Of a stretch of 6,311 bases of DNA, positions 1-5,523 are shown piece by piece; the stretch's first letter is position 1; each line of letters begins with the position of its first letter. Origin of the DNA: Prevotellaceae bacterium UBA2448 (lineage in GTDB: Bacteria; Bacteroidota; Bacteroidia; Bacteroidales; Bacteroidaceae); NCBI GenBank assembly GCA_002342585.1, contig DDQG01000032.1, positions 1 through 6,311 on the forward strand, in the 5' to 3' direction. The notes under the pieces are model-generated. The model had not been told where the DNA came from and searched no databases. It saw only the letters and a list, made by a program, of their open reading frames with translations. The translations under genes and the position numbers were made by a program.

Positions 1-42
1 TAAAGATTACTAAAAATATGGTTGTTATAGGCCTTAACGGGT

Positions 43-59
43 CTAAAATGACCGCTTAC
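43..59. repeat. Left arm of a 17-bp perfect inverted repeat
   Basis: CTAAAATGACCGCTTAC is the exact reverse complement of 2316-2332. On the minus strand the similarity extends loosely: both copies have TTTAAAC a short distance upstream. The pair flanks the 243-2155 operon, but no target-site duplication is seen beside the arms. It may be a dispersed upstream regulatory module or genome repeat rather than a transposon end. Confidence 0.6.
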
Positions 60-64
60 CTTTG
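57..64 (+). promoter_or_regulatory. Possible Bacteroidetes -7 element
   Basis: TACCTTTG matches TAnnTTTG exactly and overlaps the end of the left inverted-repeat arm. I see no convincing -33 TTTG about 20 bp upstream and no gene immediately downstream. If used, it would give a leader of about 170 nt carrying the two GGA hairpins ahead of the gene at 243. It is weaker than the element at 214-221. Confidence 0.3.
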
Positions 65-96
65 TTTAAAGGGCTTCCGAAGCAATTGAGTGCATA

Positions 97-140
97 CGAG
101 CGGCGGAGCCGCGAGCATCGAGCGCGGAGCGCGAGAAGAT
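97..140. repeat. Two tandem 22-bp GGA-loop hairpin repeats
   Basis: The units at 97-118 and 119-140 both begin CGAG. Each holds a short GC stem around a GGA loop: GCGGC-GGA-GCCGC at 100-112 and GCGC-GGA-GCGC at 122-132. CGAG recurs on the far side of each hairpin. The stems differ in sequence but both pair, which suggests a structural role. The form is REP-like, and a RAYT remnant lies later in the window; a link between them is inference only. Confidence 0.6.
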
Positions 141-213
141 GTGACACGAAGGTTTTGTTCTTAACGAAATGTTAAATATCTGGTGCAAGCCCGTCTATAT
201 GAGATAAAATTCG

Positions 214-221
214 TACCTTTG
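214..221 (+). promoter_or_regulatory. Bacteroidetes -7 promoter element for the 243-2155 operon
   Basis: TACCTTTG is a perfect TAnnTTTG -7 box, 21 bp before the ATG at 243. The predicted transcript start, about 7 bp further on, leaves a leader of roughly 15 nt. The -33 element is not clear. This site falls inside the longer open frame that begins at a GTG at 183 and is the main argument against that GTG as the start. Confidence 0.6.
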
Positions 222-242
222 CAAAACAAAAAACAGTGTGAT

Positions 243-974
243 ATGTGTAAGAGAAAAGATAATCTTGAGAAGATAAAGGGTTGCCAGACAGAAGTAAACT
301 TCCGTTTGGACTACTTCGCACGTCCTGGCTCGTTGGACAAACTTATCGCTGGAATGCCCAAGGAAATGGACTATTTTGAGTATAAACCAACAGAGGAGGA
401 CCAACAGATTATCGGGTACGATGATGCCGCACGTTGTCTTCAGCGGTCTCTTACTGAGTTGCTGTTCTATCCCTGCAAGGTTCTCAAGAGCAAGGAGGGA
501 CGTGATGTAACCATCTACATACACCGTAATTTTGTCTCTGTACAGGCATTCACCTCTTCTTCTGATGAGAATAAGGAGGTGGTGGCTTTTGCCTGTTCTA
601 TCTTGCAGCCGTTCCTTGCCGACAGCGATATTAATATAGAGGACATCTCCGTCAGAGTCACTTTTGCACAGTTGGGCGTAGCCCAGAAAGATATTTGGAA
701 GGTGTTCGACCAAACTGCTTTCCCTGTGCTTGATGATGCAGAGGTGAAGAGTGGCACCTATCAGGACACCCATCAGTTAGGAGAGTTGTTCATTGATCTG
801 ATGCGCAACATACAGTCCAATGATGAAGGGACAATCGATGGTGTAGTCTCAACGGTAACGCTATGCTCTGAGAGCAGCCTTCGCAGCAACGTCAACAAAA
901 ACGGTCTGTGTGCCCTGCTTACGGATATCGTTGGCGAGTCAATAGCAGAGATAACTCGTTGCTTCACTGATTAA
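243..974 (+). CDS. Hypothetical protein, first gene of the MBL operon
   Basis: A 243-aa soluble protein I do not recognise. The frame is open back to a GTG at 183, but the -7 box at 214-221 makes the ATG at 243 the better start. There is no signal peptide or membrane segment. An N-terminal strand-like stretch (VNFRLDYFARPG, residues 18-29) is followed by a charged region, then an alternating hydrophobic stretch (VTIYIHRNFVSVQAF, 89-103), an amphipathic helix (about 110-126) and another strand (IEDISVRVTFAQLGV, 132-146). The end is helical (about 222-241). This order resembles the product of 3244-4005 and, loosely, TIGR04255-type proteins, but no diagnostic residue is shared, so homology is a hypothesis. 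The next gene starts 13 nt downstream, suggesting an operon with the small protein and the MBL hydrolase. Confidence 0.75.
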   Translation: MCKRKDNLEKIKGCQTEVNFRLDYFARPGSLDKLIAGMPKEMDYFEYKPTEEDQQIIGYDDAARCLQRSLTELLFYPCKVLKSKEGRDVTIYIHRNFVSVQAFTSSSDENKEVVAFACSILQPFLADSDINIEDISVRVTFAQLGVAQKDIWKVFDQTAFPVLDDAEVKSGTYQDTHQLGELFIDLMRNIQSNDEGTIDGVVSTVTLCSESSLRSNVNKNGLCALLTDIVGESIAEITRCFTD

Positions 975-987
975 AAGTATATTAGCT

Positions 988-1158
988 ATGGTGAGAAAGA
1001 CAGCCGTATCGTTCATGCTTGCTTCCAAGAAGTCATCAAGTCCTCGTGCCGAGGTTCGTAACCATGTACGTGCAACGGGTGTGGTTGTACGCAGTACAAA
1101 GGTCATGATAACAGAGCGCCGCGATGTGCCTGTTGTCCACGCTGCAAAAAAGAAATAA
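988..1158 (+). CDS. Small basic hypothetical protein (56 aa)
   Basis: The ATG lies 13 nt after the stop of the preceding gene. The product is rich in Arg, Lys and Val: a basic Ser-rich N-terminus, then a strand-like segment (ATGVVVRSTKVMITERRDV, about residues 29-47) and the tail HAAKKK. Codon choice (cgt, gtt, gcc, aag) matches the neighbours, and this frame has the most coding-like pattern in the gap. No known family is recognised. After the TAA at 1156 the same frame stays open to a TGA at 1261 and still looks coding (EETDDTFKFALYPIFK), so the stop or the start of the next gene may be affected by a mutation or frameshift. It could be a true small partner of the MBL protein or a decayed fragment. 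Confidence 0.45.
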   Translation: MVRKTAVSFMLASKKSSSPRAEVRNHVRATGVVVRSTKVMITERRDVPVVHAAKKK

Positions 1159-1180
1159 GTCCTTTGTAGGGAAGAAACCG

Positions 1181-2155
1181 ATGATACCTTCAAGTTTGCG
1201 TTGTACCCGATATTCAAACCTTGTACTCGAAGTCCATACTGTGGGCTATCCAGAGCAGGGTGAGAGTATCGTCACCTTCCTGAAGGATGGTGCGCGGGTG
1301 TTGCTTACTGTTATCACCGATAGTTATAAGACTGCTAATACCGACACGGTAAAGCAGATTCTTGAAGATAATGGACATCCGGCGGTAAATATTTTTATCT
1401 GGACGCATCCCGATGAAGACCATTCTGTAGGAATAGAGGCATTGCTGGACGAATTCGATGGTGGTCATGCTGCTACTGTTTACATGCCAGCAAACTTGAC
1501 AAGAGACATCATAACCTGTGAAGCGGCAAAGAAAGCCTTCGACTATTTGGTTAACAACTACAATACAGGCCAACGTTATCATCTTCTTTCTATCCTGACG
1601 GTTGGCGATCAGGTTGTGACTCAGAGTGGCTTTGAGATCCATGAGCGACTGACAAACCGCACAATAACCGGCAATATCAGCTTCTTGCTCCCAGACACGT
1701 CCCTCACAATGCGAAGGAGTTATCAGGGTGCCAAGAATCCTGGTGACATGAATGACTTCTCGTTGGTCTATGTTTTGGAACTCAACGGCATTCACTACTT
1801 CTTTGGTGGCGACATGACCAAGCAAAGCATGCAGTTCATTGAAAGAAAGGACAGGTCGTATCTGGAGAACATACGTTTCGTGAAGATACCGCACCATGGT
1901 TCCACAGAGCCTTTGAAACTTGTAGATAGGCTTACGCCTTTCCAGCTAAAGAAAGCAGTGGCTACAACCACAGTGTTCAAGGCCACGCATCCATACAAAG
2001 ACACCCTTGACAAGTATGCTGAAATATGCGAACATATATCATCAACCGACAGTGGTCAAGACAGTTATGGAAGCATACGCCTTGATTTCAGTGTCACCCG
2101 CATGCACGTTCCCTTTTCAATATGCAAGGGTAACGCGAAAGTAGTAAGGCGATAG
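1181..2155 (+). CDS. Stand-alone ComEC-type metallo-beta-lactamase-fold hydrolase
   Basis: About 324 aa from the ATG at 1181; an in-frame ATG at 1124 would add 19 residues and overlap the small gene by 35 bp. The fold starts at LVLEVHTVGYPEQGES (about residues 14-29). Metal-site motifs follow in the usual order: THPDEDH (H76, D78, D80, H81), FGGD (D211), PHHGS (H238, H239), then THP (H270) and STDSG (D290). The HPDxDH form, HHGS and the closing HP and TD motifs are characteristic of the MBL domain of ComEC/Rec2. There are no membrane segments, so this is the cytoplasmic hydrolase domain alone, not a DNA-uptake channel. Phosphodiesterase or nuclease activity is likely from the family; the substrate is unknown. 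It closes the operon and is followed by a terminator-like stem-loop. MBL proteins of this kind also serve as effectors in some conflict systems, which is only a possibility here. Confidence 0.88.
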   Translation: MIPSSLRCTRYSNLVLEVHTVGYPEQGESIVTFLKDGARVLLTVITDSYKTANTDTVKQILEDNGHPAVNIFIWTHPDEDHSVGIEALLDEFDGGHAATVYMPANLTRDIITCEAAKKAFDYLVNNYNTGQRYHLLSILTVGDQVVTQSGFEIHERLTNRTITGNISFLLPDTSLTMRRSYQGAKNPGDMNDFSLVYVLELNGIHYFFGGDMTKQSMQFIERKDRSYLENIRFVKIPHHGSTEPLKLVDRLTPFQLKKAVATTTVFKATHPYKDTLDKYAEICEHISSTDSGQDSYGSIRLDFSVTRMHVPFSICKGNAKVVRR

Positions 2156-2198
2156 ATAACCCTGTAATCTATACAACAAGAAACCTTTAAATAATCTT

Positions 2199-2230
2199 TC
2201 CCCAATGCTGTTTTGGGGAGGGTGATTTTT
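2199..2230 (+). terminator. Probable intrinsic terminator after the MBL gene
   Basis: TCCCCAA at 2199-2205 pairs with TTGGGGA at 2213-2219 (7 bp, 7-nt loop). The sequence then reads GGGTGA and a run of five T at 2226-2230. The T run starts 6 nt after the stem, so this is not a textbook terminator. Its place, 44 bp after the stop at 2155 and before an independent gene, supports the call. Confidence 0.5.
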
Positions 2231-2315
2231 ACGAGGCCGCGAACACGAGTGAGAATCTTCGATTGACGGTAACGATTAACAATTAACAAGTTAACATTTA
2301 AACGTTGTAACACCC
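2231..2315. other. Intergenic leader with repeated TTAAC motifs
   Basis: No gene is seen. At 2274-2296 TTAACA occurs three times in quick succession (ATTAACA, ATTAACA, AGTTAACA), followed by TTTAAAC. This gives an AT-rich, partly palindromic patch just before the second inverted-repeat arm. It could be a regulator-binding region or simple low-complexity leader; nothing decides between them. Confidence 0.3.
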
Positions 2316-2332
2316 GTAAGCGGTCATTTTAG
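2316..2332. repeat. Right arm of the 17-bp perfect inverted repeat
   Basis: GTAAGCGGTCATTTTAG is the exact reverse complement of 43-59. Here it sits just upstream of a -7-like sequence and the gene at 2357. In the left copy the same-strand reading points out of the window to the left. That fits a module placed upstream of genes as well as a pair of element ends. Confidence 0.6.
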
Positions 2333-2343
2333 GCCGTATTGCG

Positions 2344-2351
2344 TACCTTCA
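2344..2351 (+). promoter_or_regulatory. Weak -7-like element before the SAP-like gene
   Basis: TACCTTCA matches the TAnnTTTG consensus except at the last two positions. A transcript start would fall near 2357-2358, right at the ATG at 2357. The message would then be almost leaderless, or translation would begin at the ATG at 2420. No clear -33 element is visible. Confidence 0.3.
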
Positions 2352-2356
2352 TTGGC

Positions 2357-2842
2357 ATGATAACGATTAAAGATACATCATGGACATCTAATTTTAGCCT
2401 TGCTGCCATATTGGGAGTGATGACTAAGGCAGAGATGCTTAAAATTTGCGATAAAGTAGATTTATATGTAAGTCCGAACCTGAAAAAGGATGAGACAGCC
2501 CGTCGTGTAGCACAAGAGATTCTTGCCAATCCAGATGAGGTTCTTCATGTGCTTAATAAGCAAGAATTACAAATTCTCGACGAGATTGTCAAGGCCGGAC
2601 CAAACCACTATGCCGTACGAAAGGCCCGTAAGATGCCCTATAAGTTACAAAAATTCGGTCTTGTCGTTACCTTTATTGACACTATCAATGGTGAATGGCA
2701 CATGCTGATGCCTGATGCTGTTCGTGAAGCCTTTGCTCCCTATTATAAAAATTATCTCAATATGGCGGAAGCCGGTGCTAAACTTCCTTCGAAGAAACAA
2801 CTCCGCATGATGGCTGCGTTGAGTAGCCTAATGGGAAAATAA
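2357..2842 (+). CDS. SAP/Rho-N-like domain protein with probable winged helix
   Basis: A 161-aa cytoplasmic protein. Residues 22-56 (starting MTKAEMLKICDKVDLYV, then LKKDETARRVAQEIL) have the helix-extended-helix look of SAP or Rho-N-terminal-like domains: a Lys/Glu helix, a Leu-Tyr-Val strand, a Leu-Lys-Lys turn and a second helix. Residues 58-125 (DEVLHVLNKQELQILDEIV, then FGLVVTFIDTINGEWHMLMP) resemble the Leu-rich winged-helix-like region that follows such domains in other bacterial proteins. The C-terminal 25 residues are basic and Met-rich. DNA or RNA binding is an inference. The frame opens at a TTG at 2339, which lies across the -7-like element and is unlikely to be the start; ATG 2357 and ATG 2420 are both possible. 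It is separated from both flanking operons and may be an independent gene. Confidence 0.75.
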   Translation: MITIKDTSWTSNFSLAAILGVMTKAEMLKICDKVDLYVSPNLKKDETARRVAQEILANPDEVLHVLNKQELQILDEIVKAGPNHYAVRKARKMPYKLQKFGLVVTFIDTINGEWHMLMPDAVREAFAPYYKNYLNMAEAGAKLPSKKQLRMMAALSSLMGK

Positions 2843-3003
2843 GGGTTGGATGACACAGTACTTGTACCACCTGTCTCTCACGGACGATGGTGAAGGGCAA
2901 AAAGAGGCGGCCTGATTCTGTCAATCGGGCTAATTATAAACCCAAGTGATTTTTTCTAAAATTGTTTTGTACGTAACTTGCTGAAAATCAAGTTTACGTT
3001 AAA
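2843..3003. other. Intergenic stretch with a 21-codon ORF and a hairpin
   Basis: No established gene. A 21-aa ORF (2850-2915) encodes MTQYLYHLSLTDDGEGQKEA plus a final A; it is too short to call a gene but could be the stub of a degraded one. A hairpin at 2910-2930 (GCCTGATT and AATCGGGC around a 5-nt loop, one G-T pair) follows. A run of six T comes about 20 nt later at 2950-2955, too far for a typical terminator. A 20-codon basic ORF (2888-2950, starting MVKGKKRRPD) overlaps it in another frame. Confidence 0.3.
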
Positions 3004-3105
3004 ATGATAGTTTACAAGTGGTATCTTGACAACCAGGAGTGGCTTGACAATGTGACTTCCGGCGACTATCAGAAGTATTACGAAACGCAGTACGCAAACA
3101 GATAA
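3004..3105 (+). CDS. Possible 33-aa peptide or gene remnant
   Basis: ATG at 3004 to TAA at 3103. The peptide is rich in Tyr, Trp, Asp and Asn (MIVYKWYLDNQEW, then SGDYQKYYETQYANR). That composition is unlike random AT-rich sequence and looks like the end or start of a real protein. No promoter or start signal is convincing, and no family is recognised. It may be a small protein or the relic of a gene lost by deletion between the SAP-like gene and the operon at 3244. Confidence 0.3.
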   Translation: MIVYKWYLDNQEWLDNVTSGDYQKYYETQYANR

Positions 3106-3132
3106 TAGATCTATATTAAGCGCAAAATACCA

Positions 3133-3157
3133 CTAAAAAATCCTAAATTGCCCTAAA
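3133..3157. repeat. Three CTAAA motifs phased at 10 bp
   Basis: CTAAA begins at 3133, 3143 and 3153, one DNA turn apart, within a run of short A tracts. Such phasing can bend DNA or present a protein with sites on one face. It lies about 50-75 bp upstream of the -7 element of the 3244 operon. The chance of coincidence in AT-rich sequence is not small. Confidence 0.35.
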
Positions 3158-3170
3158 AGACAATGTTCTG

Positions 3171-3178
3171 CAAAGGTA
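3171..3178 (-). promoter_or_regulatory. Possible divergent minus-strand -7 element
   Basis: CAAAGGTA reads TACCTTTG on the minus strand, a perfect -7 box. A TTG 17 bp upstream on that strand (3196-3198) could serve as the -33. No minus-strand gene follows to the left, so any product would be a non-coding transcript running toward 2850. It may equally be a remnant. Confidence 0.3.
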
Positions 3179-3206
3179 ATCTACCCTCAGTTTGTCAATT
3201 AAGCAT

Positions 3207-3214
3207 TAAATTTG
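3207..3214 (+). promoter_or_regulatory. -7 promoter element of the three-gene operon
   Basis: TAAATTTG is a perfect TAnnTTTG box, 29 bp before the ATG at 3244, leaving a leader of about 20 nt. A TTTG at 3191-3194 is only 12 bp upstream, too close for a normal -33. The -33 region is therefore weak, which may mean low or activator-dependent expression. Confidence 0.5.
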
Positions 3215-3243
3215 CATAAGAAACCTATAGAACAAACTTTATT

Positions 3244-4005
3244 ATGTCATTACCTGTAAAAGAAGGAACCAGTCATCGAATATATAAGAACACAACGCTC
3301 CAGAATGTCGTTGTGACTCTTGACTATGGTTCCCGCCCATCTTCATTTTATGACGAAGACTATGGTAAGCGGCTGAACAAATTCACGACCGATAAGTTCA
3401 GTCTGACTTTAAAGCATGGGCTTCCCGACCAGCCTTTCCGCGTGAATAACGCCAAGCTGGGTTCTTCCTTTATATTCACGAATGGGCTTGTGATAGCCAT
3501 CATGCCCCGTGATCGCTATGTCTCTTTCGAAGACACAGCATTGCCCATGGTACGTCGTATGAAGGAGTATGTTCAGGAGGTGATAGGTGATGACCGAGTT
3601 CTCCGGGTAATGATACGTAAACTGAACATCTGGCAGGTGGTGGATATGAAGGATGAACCTGATGCCTATCTTAATACATTAAAGCCAGTGGTGTTCAGTG
3701 ATGCTTTTTTAAATGCAACCAACCATGCTCCATATCAGAAGGACGAAGAGGGCGTATTGTTCGAGAAACTTGGCTGGAGCGAATCTGGTGTATCTCTGAC
3801 AGTCCGTTCTGCATTTGTGAAGGTTCCAAACAAGGAAGCAGTATATAATCTCGTCCTGGATTTGGAAGTTATCAGCGGAGATGAGAAATTCACAAAGTCA
3901 GATGGAATGCTTCGCAACATGAAAGACCTAAACCAGTATATGTTCGATGCTTTTTTGTGGTGCTTGAATGATGATATGATTAAACAGATGGAGGGTGAGC
4001 AATGA
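3244..4005 (+). CDS. TIGR04255-like protein of unknown function
   Basis: A 253-aa soluble protein with no signal peptide. Its layout recalls the loosely defined, sporadically distributed TIGR04255 family: an N-terminal strand (VVVTLDYGSRP, 22-32), a central strand pair (SSFIFTNGLVIAIMPRDRYVS, 74-94), a helix (LPMVRRMKEYVQEV, 100-113), a strand at the place of that family's RxxLRYxN motif (DRVLRVMIRKLNIWQV, 117-132), a C-terminal strand (YNLVLDLEVISG, 201-212) and a final helix (LNQYMFDAFLWCLND, 229-243). The match is by pattern only. No biochemical role is established for that family as far as I know. The stop overlaps the next start as ATGA, so translation is probably coupled. It leads a three-gene unit with its own -7 element. 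Confidence 0.8.
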   Translation: MSLPVKEGTSHRIYKNTTLQNVVVTLDYGSRPSSFYDEDYGKRLNKFTTDKFSLTLKHGLPDQPFRVNNAKLGSSFIFTNGLVIAIMPRDRYVSFEDTALPMVRRMKEYVQEVIGDDRVLRVMIRKLNIWQVVDMKDEPDAYLNTLKPVVFSDAFLNATNHAPYQKDEEGVLFEKLGWSESGVSLTVRSAFVKVPNKEAVYNLVLDLEVISGDEKFTKSDGMLRNMKDLNQYMFDAFLWCLNDDMIKQMEGEQ

Positions 4006-4628
4006 ATACATATAATGTAACAACAGATGCCAGTTTCAGTATCAACGATCTTTATGGCGTTGTACGAGAAGCCACGAAACGAATTGTTATCACTGCCGGT
4101 GGTATTGTGATAGCCCTGATGGTCAGTGTCGATTCCTGTTTTGCAGAGGAGTCACACGAAGGAAATGTGATGCCTCCACAGAGCGAAGTAGTGGTTTATC
4201 AGGAGAATACATTAAGCCGTTTTGAATATGACAGGGAGAAAAATACCTTTCAGATAACCCAGGCAGACCTTGCAAGTTCCAACCGTTATGCAGCAATGAT
4301 GGATTCTTATTATAAGCATAAAGGAGGGGGGGCTGATAAAGTCTTCAAAAGTGGTTTTGAAACTTTGGCGCGGCAGATGTCTTCGCTCGAATACGACGAG
4401 ATACTGGCCCGTCACAGTGTGATGGGAGCCATGAATACATTGCTGATGACCTTTGCCAATGGTCTGGAGCTCAACATAACCCAGGAACCGGGGCATGACG
4501 AGGTGGCTTTCTCGCTGCATCATGGCGATGCACTTCTTTACATAGGAAGCGAACGTCCTGATGTGCTTGCAGACAAAATCTCTAACCTTATACACGAAGC
4601 CGTTCCGTCAGTAGATGAACTATCCTGA
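4002..4628 (+). CDS. Single-pass membrane or exported hypothetical protein
   Basis: A 208-aa protein whose start overlaps the previous stop by 4 bp. Residues 1-27 are polar and end in a basic patch (R22, K26, R27). Residues 28-45 (IVITAGGIVIALMVSVDS) form one hydrophobic segment, followed by CFAEE. It could be a signal anchor with the C-terminal 160 residues outside the cytoplasm, or a cleaved signal peptide with a long N-region (possible cut after A48). A lipobox is not convincing, because D44 sits at -2 of C46. The remainder has an amphipathic helical middle (about 111-150) and a short mixed C-terminal domain (about 154-199). No known family is recognised. A run of seven G at 4327-4333 lies within the gene; slippage there would truncate the protein. 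The gene overlaps the next start by 14 bp. Confidence 0.8.
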   Translation: MNTYNVTTDASFSINDLYGVVREATKRIVITAGGIVIALMVSVDSCFAEESHEGNVMPPQSEVVVYQENTLSRFEYDREKNTFQITQADLASSNRYAAMMDSYYKHKGGGADKVFKSGFETLARQMSSLEYDEILARHSVMGAMNTLLMTFANGLELNITQEPGHDEVAFSLHHGDALLYIGSERPDVLADKISNLIHEAVPSVDELS

Positions 4629-5307
4629 ATCCATTCTGCCCAACAGCAGAAATAACAAGCCATTTCCAATTGATAAGTTACCGCCGGCTGCGCACAGCCT
4701 GACCCGTCGTATAGAGGGGAAGTTGTCCGACAAGGCGGAGGTGGTAGGAGGACGACTACGGTTAGACCCAGACTGTCTGGGCGTGATTGTGGGGATGTCT
4801 GTCAACCTGCTTGGCGGTCATTTCCTGCCCGAATACTCACCTATTCTTCAAAAGGGCAAGGGTAAAGACCCATGGGATGGTTTCAGTGACATTGCAATTG
4901 CAGATTATTCCGGCTGTTATGAGGACACAGGTTATGACTATGTATTCTACCGTATGGACTTGTTGCATGGTGCAGCCTATCCCAACGTGTATAAGTTTAA
5001 TAACAAAGGCACGTATAAAGCCTACCAAACTTTTTTGGAGCAGAAGGTATATCCTCAGTTTACCGATGGTATTGAAGTTCCAATCTCTGTTACATTGACC
5101 TTGGAACATTCCCCTACCAACCTGAACTATTGGCATTTTGTAGTAAAGACAAGCCTGACAGATGACGCGAAGCTGCTGAAACGCGATGGCTCATGGCGTG
5201 ACATGATATTCAAGCATCTTTTGCTGACCGTATATTGTAGGGAGGCAACAGAAACCTTGACTACGGATGGTGCCATACCAGTAGAACTATATGAGAAGCA
5301 AGAGTAG
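4615..5307 (+). CDS. Hypothetical protein, third gene of the overlapping operon
   Basis: A 230-aa soluble protein with no signal peptide or membrane span; the product is not recognised. Its ATG lies 14 bp inside the preceding gene in another frame, which indicates translational coupling. A Pro-rich N-terminus (about 1-27) is followed by a basic stretch (LTRRIEGKLSDK), a hydrophobic strand-rich patch (LGVIVGMSVNLLGG, 55-68), an aromatic and acidic centre (ADYSGCYEDTGYDYVFYRMD, 96-115) and strands at 152-164 and 170-180. The last part has helix-forming WRDMIFKHLLLTVYC (194-208). No catalytic motif stands out. Fixed order and overlaps with the TIGR04255-like and membrane proteins suggest one functional unit, perhaps a complex with a membrane anchor; this is inference. 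Confidence 0.78.
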   Translation: MNYPESILPNSRNNKPFPIDKLPPAAHSLTRRIEGKLSDKAEVVGGRLRLDPDCLGVIVGMSVNLLGGHFLPEYSPILQKGKGKDPWDGFSDIAIADYSGCYEDTGYDYVFYRMDLLHGAAYPNVYKFNNKGTYKAYQTFLEQKVYPQFTDGIEVPISVTLTLEHSPTNLNYWHFVVKTSLTDDAKLLKRDGSWRDMIFKHLLLTVYCREATETLTTDGAIPVELYEKQE

Positions 5308-5375
5308 AAAAACAACCCTCTTGCAAACAGCATAATACATTTAGCATACTAAGTTAAATTTTTCCGTACTACAGA

Positions 5376-5393
5376 CCTCAGCAACAGCTGGGG
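5376..5393. repeat. 7-bp stem hairpin upstream of the RAYT remnant
   Basis: CCTCAGC and GCTGGGG pair around an AACA loop with one G-T pair. No T run follows, so a terminator is doubtful despite its position 69 bp after the operon's stop. RAYT genes are usually accompanied by REP-type hairpins, and this could be one. The rest of 5308-5523 holds no gene or clear promoter that I can see. Confidence 0.4.
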
Positions 5394-5523
5394 CTAAGTG
5401 GTGTGCTGAATTCAGAAAATCAGTTGGTTGATACATGCCAAGGGACAGGTCAGCGGCATCAGAAATCAATAATGGTGTAATTCTTCATATTCCCAATTAA
5501 TTACTTAGTTATTATCAAAGTAT

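Noticed and set aside
183..242. GTG at 183 as the start of the first gene
   Set aside because: The perfect -7 promoter box at 214-221 would lie inside the coding sequence, and the added 20 residues read through promoter sequence. ATG 243 fits better.
1061..1166. Cys-rich reading (CTCNGCGCTQYKGHDNRAPRCACCPRCKK) resembling a zinc ribbon
   Set aside because: It is in the alternate frame of the Val/Arg-rich small protein. GTN codons preceded by T give TGT or TGC when shifted, which creates false Cys clusters. It has no start codon and is closed by stops on both sides.
939..1217. 92-codon minus-strand ORF
   Set aside because: It runs antisense across the end of the first gene, the small gene and the MBL start. 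Its composition is low-complexity Ser/Thr with no recognisable motif, and it has no promoter.
1214..1897. Long minus-strand ORF (227 codons) opposite the MBL gene
   Set aside because: The plus strand carries the full ordered set of MBL motifs, so the antisense frame is a codon-bias shadow.
2910..2955. Hairpin plus T run as a terminator for the SAP-like gene
   Set aside because: The stem-loop is reasonable, but the T run begins about 20 nt after it, too far for intrinsic termination.
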